A stretch of 64,000 bases of DNA, from assembly GCA_016184365.1 (NCBI GenBank), contig JACPCW010000105.1, positions 1 to 64,000 on the forward strand. Direction: 5' to 3'. Source of the DNA: Candidatus Rokuibacteriota bacterium (GTDB taxonomy: Bacteria; Methylomirabilota; Methylomirabilia; Rokubacteriales; CSP1-6). Numbering within the stretch: the stretch's first letter is position 1; each line of letters opens with the position of its first letter. Below, in pieces: positions 20,583-29,779 of the stretch. A program made the translations under genes and the position numbers. The notes under the pieces are model-generated. The model saw nothing but the letters and a program-made list of their open reading frames with translations, was not told the origin of the DNA and searched no databases.

Positions 20583-22010
20583 ATGCGCCGCACCAAGATC
20601 GTCTGCACCATCGGGCCCGTCAGCTCGAGCGCCGGGGCGCTCGATCGCCTCGTGCAGGCCGGCATGGACGTCGCGCGCCTGAACTTCTCGCACGGGACGC
20701 ATGCCGAGCATTCCGAGGTGATCCGCCGGCTCCGCGAGGGCGAAGCGAAGTGGGGCCGGACCATCACGATCCTCCAGGACCTGCAGGGCCCGAAGATCCG
20801 ACTCGGGACGTTCGGGCCGTCCGGCGGCGGCCGCGTCGATCTGGAAACCGGCGCGATCTTCACGATCAGCGCCCGTCCGGTCGCGGGCAGCGTCGAGCGC
20901 GCGTCGATCAGCCCGCCGGAAGCCATCGCGCAGGTGCAGGTCGGCGATCAGATCCTGATGGACGACGGAACGATCCACCTCCGCGTCGAAGCCGTGGACG
21001 GCGACGAGGTGCGCTGCCGCGTCGTGGCCGGCGGCCGCCTGTCCGACCACAAGGGCGTGTCGCTGCCGCACGTGCCGCTGCCGCTGTCGTGCCTGACCCA
21101 GAAGGACAAGGACGATCTGCGGTTCGGCGTCGAGCAGGGCGTCGACTTCATCGCGGTGTCGTTCGTGCGGTCGGCGGCCGACATCGTCGAAGTCCGCAAG
21201 TACCTCCACGAGCTCGGCGCCGATCTGCCGATCGTCGCGAAGCTCGAGCGGCAGGAGGTCATGAAGAACCTGCCCGGCATCCTGACGATGGTCGACGCCG
21301 TGATGGTGGCGCGGGGCGACCTCGGGCTCGACGTCCCGCTCGAAGACGTGCCGCACATCCAGAAGGAAGTCATTCGACAGGCCCGTGACGCGAAGGTGCC
21401 CGTCATCGTCGCGACGCAGATGCTCGAATCGATGGTGACGCACCTCCGTCCGACGCGCGCCGAGGTGTCCGACGTGTCGACGGCGATCTTCGACGGCGCC
21501 GACGCGATCATGCTGTCGGCGGAAACGGCGAGCGGGCGGTATCCGGTCGAGGCCGTCGAGGTGATGGCGCGCATCGCCGCGCGCGCCGAGGCGGCCGTGC
21601 TGCCGCTCGAGCGCACGCGCCGCCGCGCCGACAGCATCGGGTTTCCCGAGGCGATCTCCGACGCGGCGGCGACGGCGGCGCGCGCGCTGCGCGCCCGCGC
21701 GATCGTCGCCTTCACGCAATCCGGGTTCTCCGCGCGGCTGATCTCGCAGGAACGTCCCGACGTGCCGATCATCGCGCTCACGCCGTTCGTCGAGGTCCAG
21801 CGACGGCTCGGGCTGTCGTGGGGCGTGTCGTCCCGCCTGATCCGCAAGGTCGAGACGACGGACGAGATGGTGGAGGAGATCGAGGCGACGCTGCTCGGCG
21901 AAGGCTCCGTGCGCATCAACGACATCATCGTCATCATCTCGGGCTCGCCGATGTGGGTGACCGGGACGACGAATCTCCTCAAGCTGCACCGCGTGGGCGA
22001 GCGCCGCTGA
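20583..22010 (+). CDS. pyk: pyruvate kinase
   Basis: A 475-residue enzyme. It opens RRTKIVCTIGPVSSSAGALD, then MDVARLNFSHGTH, LQDLQGPKIRLG, FIAVSFVRSAADI, VAKLERQEVMKNL, MVARGDLGLDVPLEDVP and VIVATQMLESM, all hallmark segments including the Mg/K-binding and ADP-binding residues. It makes ATP and pyruvate from phosphoenolpyruvate. The ATG at 20583 is chosen; a GTG at 20571 overlapping the uvrA stop (GTGA) is an in-frame alternative adding four residues. The C-terminal domain (IVAFTQSGFSARLIS, IIVIISGSPMW) is complete. Confidence 0.97.
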   Translation: MRRTKIVCTIGPVSSSAGALDRLVQAGMDVARLNFSHGTHAEHSEVIRRLREGEAKWGRTITILQDLQGPKIRLGTFGPSGGGRVDLETGAIFTISARPVAGSVERASISPPEAIAQVQVGDQILMDDGTIHLRVEAVDGDEVRCRVVAGGRLSDHKGVSLPHVPLPLSCLTQKDKDDLRFGVEQGVDFIAVSFVRSAADIVEVRKYLHELGADLPIVAKLERQEVMKNLPGILTMVDAVMVARGDLGLDVPLEDVPHIQKEVIRQARDAKVPVIVATQMLESMVTHLRPTRAEVSDVSTAIFDGADAIMLSAETASGRYPVEAVEVMARIAARAEAAVLPLERTRRRADSIGFPEAISDAAATAARALRARAIVAFTQSGFSARLISQERPDVPIIALTPFVEVQRRLGLSWGVSSRLIRKVETTDEMVEEIEATLLGEGSVRINDIIVIISGSPMWVTGTTNLLKLHRVGERR

Positions 22011-25000
22011 AGCGCCCGGCGCGCAAGCCACGGCCCGCCACCCGCCCGGCTTCGCGTCGCCGCGGCTCCATCGGTCCGTCTGCCGGTAGCATCCAGCAGG
22101 CCGCCCTCACCCGACTGGCGCGCGCGCTCGCCGACGCGACGGAGGTCTCCGCCGCGCTCACCGCGCTCGCGCGCACGGCGGTCGAGGCGCTGCCGTCGGC
22201 CACGATCGCCGTCTGGCTGCCCGATGACGGCGGTGATGGTCCGACGCTCGCGGCGCGCGGCGCCGACGCGGCCCCCGCCGCCGATGACGCGGCGGCGCGG
22301 CGGCTCGCCACCGCGGTCATCGGCAAGCGCGCCGCGGCGACGGTCACGGATCGCGGGATGCTCCGGCTGGGCGCTCCGCTGCTCGCCGGCGGGCGTGTCC
22401 TCGGCGCGCTGACGGCGGCGTTCCCGTCCGGCCGCGGCGCTTCGGGCGACAAGCTCGCCGTGCTGACGACGCTCGCCGCGCACGCCGCGGGCACGGTCGC
22501 GCGGCTGCGCCAGCTCGCGCACGCGGAGGAGCGCCAGGCGCATCTCGCGCGGCTGCTCGCCGTCAACACACGCCTGAGCGCGCTCGGGTCGACCGATGCG
22601 CTCCTGTCGACGATCGCCGAAGAGGCCGCGCACCTCCTCGGCGTCGACAACGCCGGCTTCCGCGTCCTCGAGGGCGACGATCTCGTGCTGATGGGCCTGA
22701 CCGGCACGTCGCGTGACATAGACTCGCGGCCGCGCATCAAGGTCGGCGAGAGCCTCGCCGGCCGCGTCGTCGCCGAAGGCCGCACGCTCGTCCTCGACAT
22801 CGAGACGGTCGCCGACGCCGTGATCCCGGAACACCTCTCGGCGTTCCGGCGTCTCGGCTACACCGCGTTCCTCGGCGTGCCGCTGCGCCTCGGCGGCGAG
22901 ATGCTCGGGGTGCTGACGATTCGCGGCCGGCGCGCGTTCACGACGCGCGACCGCGACATGGCCGAAGCGTTCGCGGCGCAGGCCGCCGTCACGCTTCAGC
23001 ACGCGCGACTCTACGAGGAGACCGAGCGTGCGCGGCGCCAGGCCGAGCGTCGCGCGCGCAACCTGACGACGCTCAGCGAGCTCACCGGCGCCATGGCGTC
23101 GGCGAGCGCCGGGGACCGGGTGTTCGACGCGGTCGCCATGGCGGCGACGGCGCTCTTCGGCGCGAAGCTCGCCCGCGTGTGGGTCGCCGATCAGGCGATG
23201 GGCGTCCTGCGGGCCGAAGGCAGTCACGGCATCGACCTCGAGCAACAGCGCGCGGTCACCGAGTTCCCGACGATTCCGTTCGGGCAGGGACTCGTCGGGC
23301 CGATTCTCGAATCCGGCCGTCCGGAATACGTCCTCGACATCCAGGACGAGCCGCGGTGGCTGAACGCGCGGTTCGCGCGCGAGTTCGGCCTGCACACCTT
23401 CGTCGGGCTGCCGCTCGGGCCGCCCGGCCGGCGCGTCGGCGTCCTCGCCATCCTGTTCGGCGCGCGCCGCGAGTGGAGCGTCGAAGACGCTGAGGTGGCG
23501 AGCCTGCTCGCGAACCAGGCGACGATCGCGATCGCCAACGCGGAGCTCGGCCGCGCGCGCGAGGAGCGCGCGATGCGCATGCGCGCGCTCGTGCGGCTGA
23601 ACCAGCTCGTGTCCTCGGCCCTCGACACCGACAGCGTGCTCACGACGATCGTGAACACCGCCGCGGACCTGGTCCGCGCGAGCTTCGTGCACCTCTGGGT
23701 CGCGGACGAGGCGCGCGGCGTGCTCGAGATCGGCGCATCGACGCCCGGGCCGGCGGCCGACGACATGACGCGGCGCACGTTCCGGCTGCACGAGGGCGCC
23801 ACGGGCTGGGTCGCGGAGCATCGCCTTCCGCTGGAGTTGCCCGACATCTTCAGCGACGCGCGGTTCGTCGGGCCGGACTGGGCGCGCCGCCACGGCCTCC
23901 GCAGCTTCTACGGCCTGCCGGTCCTGCTCGACGGGCAACTGCTCGGCGTGCTCGTGCTCATGGCGCCGCAGCCGTTACGGCTGACCGCCGACGACCGCGA
24001 GCTGCTCGACGCGTTCGCGGCCCAGGCCGCGATCGCGCTCCGGAACGCGCAGCTCTATCGAGAGGCGCGCGAATCGAGCGATCGGCTGCGCGCGGTCGAG
24101 CAGGTGAACCGCCTGATCTCGTCGTCGCTCGACGTCGAGGCCGTGCTCGGCAACGTGTCGCGCGCCGTCGCCGAGTTCTTCGACGCGCCGTTCGTCAGCG
24201 TCTGGAGTTACGACGCGGCCAGCCGGCGGCTGCACCGCTCGCTGATCCACGGCGACACGCTCGTGGCCGGCGATCTCCACGGCGAGCTCGGGCTCGGCGA
24301 AGGTGCCGTCGGGTGGGTGGTGCAGCAGCGCGCGCCGATCCCGTGGACCGCCGTCGCCGACGATCCGCGCGTCGTCGACGCGCCCCAGCTTCTCCGCCGC
24401 GGCCTCGGATATTTCGCGGCCTATCCGATCGCGATCGGCGACCGCGTCCTCGGCGCGTTCGCCGTCAGCCGCGGGACGCCGCCGGCCGTGACGCCCGAGA
24501 CGGCCTCGCTCATCGGATCGCTCGCCGCGCAGGCGGCCGTCGCGCTCGACCACGCGCGCCTGTACGCCGAGACGGCGCGCCGGCTGGATCAGACCGCGGC
24601 GCTCCTCGAGGTCGCCGAGATCCTGACGTCGACGCTCGACGCGCGGCAGCTGCTCAAGCGCGCCGCGATCACGATCGCGCAGGTGACCCGCGTCGAGCGC
24701 TGCTCGATCGAGATCTGGGACGGCGATCGCGTGATCCCGCTCGTGTCGCAGTTCGCCGACGGCCGGAAGCGCCCGGAGCTGTGGGAGGCGTTCCGCACGC
24801 GGCCGCCGCACGTGCCGCGCGCGGTGGCGGCCCACGCCCGCGCGATCGAGACCCGCCGCGCGGTCGTCATCGACGACACGGCGGAGACCGATCTGATTCC
24901 GCGCGAGTGGATCGACGCCTACGGGCTCAAGTCGTACATGGTCGTGCCGCTGATGCGCCAGGACGCGGTGATCGGCGTCATGAACCTCGATTACTCGGAG

Positions 25001-27826
25001 CGCCCGCAGGCCTTCGCCGCGTGGCAGGTCGACCTGGCCATGGCCATCGCCGGGCCGCTCGCCCTCGCGCTCGAGAACACCCGCCTCTACGACGAGGCGC
25101 GCGAGCGTCTTCGCGAGACGACGCTGCTCCTCGCCGTCGGCCAGGCGCTCAGGGAGCGCGCGCCGGACGGCGAGACGATGCGCGGCGTGGCGCGCGAGGT
25201 GTGCCGCGCGTTCGGGGCCGACATGGTCGGCGCGTATTTCCTCGACGAGCGCCGCGACGTGCTGCGGCCGCTCGCCGGCTACCACGTGCCGCCCGAGCTC
25301 GTCGACTACTTCCAGCGCACGCCGATCGTGCTCGACCACTTCCCCCTCCTCGTGGAAGCGGCCGGTCGCGGCAAGGCCGTGGGCAGCGGCGATCCGCTGA
25401 GCGACGCTCGATTCGACCGGCAGTTCCTCAGCGGCCTGCCGCCGCATTCGGTGCTGCTCGCGCCGGCGATATCACGCGGGATCCCCATCGGGGCGTTGTT
25501 CCTCGTCTGGTGGCGTCCCGGCCGGGAGTTTTCGACGGGAGACGTGGCGTTGATCGAGGCCGTCGCGCAGCAGGTCGGCCTCGCCATGGAGAACGCCGAC
25601 CTCGCGCGCCAGACGGAGACGAAGCTCCGCGAGACGCAGACGCTCCTGTCGGTGAGTCGCGCGCTCGGCTCGACGCTGGATCTGTCCGGGCTCCTGCGGC
25701 ACCTGCTGCGCCACGTCCATCAGATCATCGGATCCGACAGCATCGGGATCTGGACCGTCGCCGCCGACGGCGACACGCTCGAGCCGCTCCTCGGCTATCG
25801 GGTGCCGCCGGCGTTTCGCGAGAGCTCCAACCGGCTGCGACCCTCGGTGTCGCGCGACCCGTTCTATCGCGAGGCGGCCCAGACGCTCCGCCCGGTCGTC
25901 ACGCGGGACGCCCCGAACGACCCGCGGCTGCCCGCCGCCGTCAAGGAGGCGATTCCGCACCGCAGCCAGCTCTTCGTGCCGATGGTGCTGAACGACCGGA
26001 TGGCGGGCGGGATCGCCGCCGTCTGGTTCGAGACGGTCCGCGAGTTCTCCGCCGACGAGCTCGCGCTGCTCGAGGCGATCGCGAGCCACGCGGCGGTCGC
26101 GATCGAGCAGGCGCGGCTCTTCCAGGAGAACCGGCGGCAGGTCGGCGAGCTCTCCGTGCTGCACGACCTCGCCCGCGCCATCACCGGACAGCTCGATCGC
26201 GCCGCCGTGCTCCACGCGGTGTATGGCGCGATCGCCCGCGTCCTCGACGTGCGGAACATGGTCGTGCTCCTGCGCGACGCCGCCGGCGACGGGCTGGAGG
26301 CGATCTTCCGCGTCCGTGACGGCGAGCCGGACCCGACCATCCCGCGGCGCTTCGACCTGCGCGCCGGCCTCGCCGCGGGCGTCATTCGCACCGGGCAGCC
26401 GTTGCGCACCGACGACTACGTCGGCGAGTGCGCGCGCTCGGACGTCGATCCGCAGATCGATGCGGTGCCGTTCCGTTACTGGCTCGGCGTGCCGCTGCGC
26501 ATCGACGACCGCGTCGTCGGCGCGCTCGCGCTCCGGAGCGCGGAGCGGCCGTTCACGGCCGCGGACGAGCTCCTGCTCGCGAACATCGGCGATCTCGCCG
26601 CCGCCGCGCTGCGCACCGCCGACCTGTTCGAGGAGCGCGCCCGCGCGTATCGCGATCTCGGCGCCGCGCAGGACCAGCTCGTGCGGACGGAGAAGCTGCG
26701 CGCCCTCGGCGAGATGGCCTCCGGCATCGCTCACGACTTCAACAACCTGCTCGCCGCGATCCTCGGCCGCGCGCAGCTCGTGCTGCAGCGGATCACCGAC
26801 CCGAAGCTGCGCCAGTGGGTGACCGTGATCGAGCGCGCGGCGCTCGACGGCGCGCAGACCGTGCGCCGGCTGCAGGAGTTCACGCGGATCCGCCGCGACG
26901 AGCCGCTCGTCGCCGTCGACGTGAACCGGATCGTGCGCGAGACGCTCGAGATCACGCAGTCGCGCTGGCGCGACGAGCCTGCGAGTCGCGGCGTGACGAT
27001 CCGCGTGGAGTCGGCGCTCGGCGACGTGCCGGAGGTGGCCGGAGACGCCGCCGAGCTGCGCGAGGCGCTGACGAACCTGGTCCTGAACGCCGTCGACGCG
27101 ATGCCGGACGGCGGCACCCTCACGCTCGAGACGGCCGCGGTCGCCGGCGGCGTCACGCTCGTCGTGAGCGACACCGGGCTGGGCATGCCGGAGGCCGTGC
27201 GGAGTCGCATCTTCGACCCGTTCTTCACGACGAAGGGGCCGCGCGGCACCGGACTCGGCCTGTCCATCACGTACGGCATCCTCTCGCGCCACGGCGCCTC
27301 CGTGGACGTCCAGAGCGCGGAAGGCCGCGGCACGTCGTTCCGCCTGGTCTTTCCGCGCGGCGAGCGATTGCTGCGCGCCCAGGCGGACGCGGCCGCCGAA
27401 GCCGTCGCGCTCGTCACGCCGCTGTCGTGCCTGGTCGTCGACGACGACGAGGCCGTCGGCTCGGTCGTCGGCGACATGATCGAGGCGAGCGGCCACCGGG
27501 CGCTCGTGCTGGCGGATCCCGCGGAGGCGATCGCGCGCATGCGGGAGGCATCGTTCGACGTCGTGTTCACGGACCTCGCGATGCCGGTGATCTCCGGCTG
27601 GGAGGTCGCGCGGGCGGCGCGCGCCACCCTTCCGGACACGCCGGTCTTCATGATGACGGGGTTCGGTGTCGAGCTGTCCGATGAAGAGCGTCTCCGGCAC
27701 GGCCTGCAGGCCGTGCTCGTCAAGCCACTCAGGATCGAGGACATCCTGGACGCCCTGCGACGCGCTGCGGAACGTCGCTCGGCTCGTCCGCTCACGGGAG
27801 ATCGGCCATGGCCTACCAGCAATTGA
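22007..27826 (+). CDS. giant cytoplasmic hybrid histidine kinase: nine GAF domains, HisKA, HATPase, receiver
   Basis: About 1939 residues, no membrane segment. Nine consecutive GAF-type modules of about 170 residues fill positions 20-1540, each beginning with a helix like LVRLNQLVSSALDTDSVL and ending with a helix like ALRNAQLYREARE. Then HisKA with the phospho-acceptor histidine at about 1576 (MASGIAHDFNNLLAAILG), HATPase (NLVLNAVDAMPDGG, DTGLGMPEAV, FFTTKGPRGTGLGLSITYG) and a C-terminal receiver with VVDDDEAVG and the phospho-aspartate at about 1856 (FTDLAMP). It starts at CTG overlapping the pyk stop, as no ATG/GTG/TTG is available. It overlaps the enoyl-CoA hydratase by 19 bases. Confidence 0.93.
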   Translation: MKRPARKPRPATRPASRRRGSIGPSAGSIQQAALTRLARALADATEVSAALTALARTAVEALPSATIAVWLPDDGGDGPTLAARGADAAPAADDAAARRLATAVIGKRAAATVTDRGMLRLGAPLLAGGRVLGALTAAFPSGRGASGDKLAVLTTLAAHAAGTVARLRQLAHAEERQAHLARLLAVNTRLSALGSTDALLSTIAEEAAHLLGVDNAGFRVLEGDDLVLMGLTGTSRDIDSRPRIKVGESLAGRVVAEGRTLVLDIETVADAVIPEHLSAFRRLGYTAFLGVPLRLGGEMLGVLTIRGRRAFTTRDRDMAEAFAAQAAVTLQHARLYEETERARRQAERRARNLTTLSELTGAMASASAGDRVFDAVAMAATALFGAKLARVWVADQAMGVLRAEGSHGIDLEQQRAVTEFPTIPFGQGLVGPILESGRPEYVLDIQDEPRWLNARFAREFGLHTFVGLPLGPPGRRVGVLAILFGARREWSVEDAEVASLLANQATIAIANAELGRAREERAMRMRALVRLNQLVSSALDTDSVLTTIVNTAADLVRASFVHLWVADEARGVLEIGASTPGPAADDMTRRTFRLHEGATGWVAEHRLPLELPDIFSDARFVGPDWARRHGLRSFYGLPVLLDGQLLGVLVLMAPQPLRLTADDRELLDAFAAQAAIALRNAQLYREARESSDRLRAVEQVNRLISSSLDVEAVLGNVSRAVAEFFDAPFVSVWSYDAASRRLHRSLIHGDTLVAGDLHGELGLGEGAVGWVVQQRAPIPWTAVADDPRVVDAPQLLRRGLGYFAAYPIAIGDRVLGAFAVSRGTPPAVTPETASLIGSLAAQAAVALDHARLYAETARRLDQTAALLEVAEILTSTLDARQLLKRAAITIAQVTRVERCSIEIWDGDRVIPLVSQFADGRKRPELWEAFRTRPPHVPRAVAAHARAIETRRAVVIDDTAETDLIPREWIDAYGLKSYMVVPLMRQDAVIGVMNLDYSERPQAFAAWQVDLAMAIAGPLALALENTRLYDEARERLRETTLLLAVGQALRERAPDGETMRGVAREVCRAFGADMVGAYFLDERRDVLRPLAGYHVPPELVDYFQRTPIVLDHFPLLVEAAGRGKAVGSGDPLSDARFDRQFLSGLPPHSVLLAPAISRGIPIGALFLVWWRPGREFSTGDVALIEAVAQQVGLAMENADLARQTETKLRETQTLLSVSRALGSTLDLSGLLRHLLRHVHQIIGSDSIGIWTVAADGDTLEPLLGYRVPPAFRESSNRLRPSVSRDPFYREAAQTLRPVVTRDAPNDPRLPAAVKEAIPHRSQLFVPMVLNDRMAGGIAAVWFETVREFSADELALLEAIASHAAVAIEQARLFQENRRQVGELSVLHDLARAITGQLDRAAVLHAVYGAIARVLDVRNMVVLLRDAAGDGLEAIFRVRDGEPDPTIPRRFDLRAGLAAGVIRTGQPLRTDDYVGECARSDVDPQIDAVPFRYWLGVPLRIDDRVVGALALRSAERPFTAADELLLANIGDLAAAALRTADLFEERARAYRDLGAAQDQLVRTEKLRALGEMASGIAHDFNNLLAAILGRAQLVLQRITDPKLRQWVTVIERAALDGAQTVRRLQEFTRIRRDEPLVAVDVNRIVRETLEITQSRWRDEPASRGVTIRVESALGDVPEVAGDAAELREALTNLVLNAVDAMPDGGTLTLETAAVAGGVTLVVSDTGLGMPEAVRSRIFDPFFTTKGPRGTGLGLSITYGILSRHGASVDVQSAEGRGTSFRLVFPRGERLLRAQADAAAEAVALVTPLSCLVVDDDEAVGSVVGDMIEASGHRALVLADPAEAIARMREASFDVVFTDLAMPVISGWEVARAARATLPDTPVFMMTGFGVELSDEERLRHGLQAVLVKPLRIEDILDALRRAAERRSARPLTGDRPWPTSN

Positions 27827-28596
27827 CGCTGACGCGCGCAGACGCCGTCGCCACCATCACGCTCAACCGGCCCGACGCGTTCAACGCGTTCAACATGGCG
27901 CTCGGCCGCGAGCTGTTCGACGCCGCCCTCGAGGTGGACGAGGACCCGGGCGTCCGGTGCGTCGTGATCACCGGAAGCGGCAAGTCGTTCTGCGCCGGCG
28001 GGGACGTCAAGGAGTTCGTCGACAACCTCGCGCGGATCGGCGCGCACGTGAAGGAGCTGACGACCTACCTGCACGGCGCGGTCTCGCGCCTCTGCCGGAC
28101 CGACAAGCCGGTGATCGTCGGGCTGAACGGCATCGCCGCGGGCGGCGGGTTCGCGCTCGCGCTCACGGGCGACATCGTCGTCGCCGCGGAGTCGGCGAAG
28201 CTGACGATGGCGTACTCGAAGATCGCCGCGACGCCCGACGGCTCGTCGACGTATTTCCTGCCGCGCCTGGTCGGGCTGCGCCGGGCGCTCGACCTCTACC
28301 TCACGAACCGCGTCCTGACCGCGAAGGAGGCGCTCGAGTGGGGCCTGGTCACGCGCGTGGTGCCCGACGCGGAGTTCCGCGGGGCGGTCGACGCCCTGGC
28401 GCGCGAGCTCGCCCAGGGGCCGACGAAGGCCTTCGGCGGCGCGAAGCGGCTATTTCACCAGTCGACGTGGGAGAGTCTCGAGACCCAGATGGAGCTCGAG
28501 GCCCAGTCGATCGCGCGGAGCGGGCACACGGCGGACTTCAAGGCGGGGGTGACGGCGTTCGCGAACAAGCAGACGCCGAAGTTCACGGGCGCGTAA
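27808..28596 (+). CDS. enoyl-CoA hydratase/isomerase
   Basis: A 262-residue crotonase: ATITLNRPDAFNAFN, oxyanion-hole segments GKSFCAGGDVKEF and NGIAAGGGFALALTGDIVVA, and MAYSKIAATPDGSSTYFLPR. The usual second glutamate of hydratases is replaced in the PDGSSTYF loop, so isomerase or another crotonase reaction is possible. The start overlaps the histidine kinase gene. The last 70 bases are repeated downstream after an interspersed element. Confidence 0.93.
   Translation: MAYQQLTLTRADAVATITLNRPDAFNAFNMALGRELFDAALEVDEDPGVRCVVITGSGKSFCAGGDVKEFVDNLARIGAHVKELTTYLHGAVSRLCRTDKPVIVGLNGIAAGGGFALALTGDIVVAAESAKLTMAYSKIAATPDGSSTYFLPRLVGLRRALDLYLTNRVLTAKEALEWGLVTRVVPDAEFRGAVDALARELAQGPTKAFGGAKRLFHQSTWESLETQMELEAQSIARSGHTADFKAGVTAFANKQTPKFTGA
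28525..28594 (+). repeat. 70-bp direct repeat, copy 1 (3' end of enoyl-CoA hydratase)
   Basis: The 70 bases ending at GGCGCGTA are repeated at 28680-28749 with a single mismatch (G at 28587, C at 28742). Copy 1 ends the intact gene with TAA. Confidence 0.95.
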
Positions 28597-28676
28597 TCGA
28601 GGGGCGCGACGGGTTCCCCGGCGCGTCCCGAGCGCTGGGGGGCATGGGGGGCCATTTCGGGGCCCCCCATCTGATG
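28597..28676 (+). repeat. two-hairpin interspersed element, copy R1
   Basis: Begins TCGAGG; first hairpin GGGCGCG...CGCGTCCC; GAGCGC linker; second hairpin TGGGGGGCC/GGCCCCCCA with an ATTTCGG loop; ends CATCTGATG. It lies exactly between the two copies of the 70-bp direct repeat. Confidence 0.9.
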
Positions 28677-28679
28677 AAT

Positions 28680-28749
28680 CACACGGCGGACTTCAAGGCG
28701 GGGGTGACGGCGTTCGCGAACAAGCAGACGCCGAAGTTCACCGGCGCGT
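28680..28749 (+). repeat. 70-bp direct repeat, copy 2
   Basis: Second copy of the last 70 bases of the enoyl-CoA hydratase gene, followed by its own TAG. It is in a different frame from copy 1 relative to the window, and so is a duplicated gene end and not an extension of the protein. Confidence 0.95.
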
Positions 28750-28754
28750 AGGAC

Positions 28755-29696
28755 CTAATCCTCGTCCCAGGCGTCGGCGAGGCGGTGGGCGAGCGCGCGG
28801 TGCCGGCGGAAGAAGAAGCCGAGCATCGCCACCGCCGCCACGACGTTCCCGACGAACACCGCCCAGCCCGACAGCTCGTCGAGCACCCAGCTCGCGGCGA
28901 TGACCGTCGCGCCGAAGAAGAACACTTCGAACGCGGTGAAGAAGATCACCAGCCCGAAGACGAACATCGGATGCCGCTCGGCCGCTTCGACCAGGAACGA
29001 CGCGATGAGCCCGAACACCATGAACGCGACGCCGTGGAGCACGGTGTAGCCGATGATGGCCGTCGTGCGATGCGGCTCGGCGAACACCGCGCTGCCGAGC
29101 AGGGCCGGCGTGCGGAACGGCTCGCCGCGGACGACGTCGAGGATCAGGAACCACACGGCGACCGCCGCGGCGCCGAGAATGCCCGCGATCACCCCTTCCC
29201 GGACGACCGCGCCCCATGACCCGATGAGCGACGCCGGCAGCGTGCGGTCGAAGTGGAAGAGGTACCAGAGCATCGCGATCGACGCGAGCAGGTTGCCGAC
29301 GAGCACGGACCACCAGACGAGCGCGCCGAGGAGCGACTGGCTGAACGTGCCGATGACCGCGACGAAGAACACTTCGAACGCCGCGAACAGGATGACGAAC
29401 GCGACGAACAGCGCGCGCTCCCGCGCCGCGACGGCGATGAACGTGGCGGCGACGATGCCGAAGGTGATGAACGCGAAGCCGTGGAGGATCGTGTACCCGA
29501 TGATCGGCATCAGCGAGATCTCGACGCCGGCGGGGGTCTGCACGCCGAAGAAGACGAAGGCGCCGAGCAGCGCGGGCGTGAGGAGGGGCTGGCCCCTGGC
29601 GATGTCGAAGACGAGGAACCAGACCGCGACGACCGTCGCGCCGATCAACCCCGCGACGACGCCTTCTCGAAGTATCGATCGCTCGGCGGCGGCCAT
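28755..29696 (-). CDS. membrane protein made of two homologous four-helix halves
   Basis: A 313-residue protein with about eight membrane helices. Residues 8-155 and 165-310 repeat the same pattern: REGVVAGLIGATVVAVWFLV / REGVIAGILGAAAVAVWFLI, then ARGQPLLTPALLG / VRGEPFRTPALLG, and GYTILHGFAFITFGI / GYTVLHGVAFMVFGL. The function is unknown. ATG at 29696 is chosen because the first repeat begins there. It is divergent from the aminotransferase; the short interval between holds the latter's promoter. Confidence 0.75.
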   Translation of the reverse strand: MAAAERSILREGVVAGLIGATVVAVWFLVFDIARGQPLLTPALLGAFVFFGVQTPAGVEISLMPIIGYTILHGFAFITFGIVAATFIAVAARERALFVAFVILFAAFEVFFVAVIGTFSQSLLGALVWWSVLVGNLLASIAMLWYLFHFDRTLPASLIGSWGAVVREGVIAGILGAAAVAVWFLILDVVRGEPFRTPALLGSAVFAEPHRTTAIIGYTVLHGVAFMVFGLIASFLVEAAERHPMFVFGLVIFFTAFEVFFFGATVIAASWVLDELSGWAVFVGNVVAAVAMLGFFFRRHRALAHRLADAWDED

Positions 29697-29779
29697 GAAC
29701 GTGACCGAGCGCCATGGTAGTCCGCGCCCGGTCCGGAGGCAATCGCTATACTCCTCGCAGCCGCTATGAAGGAGACGCC

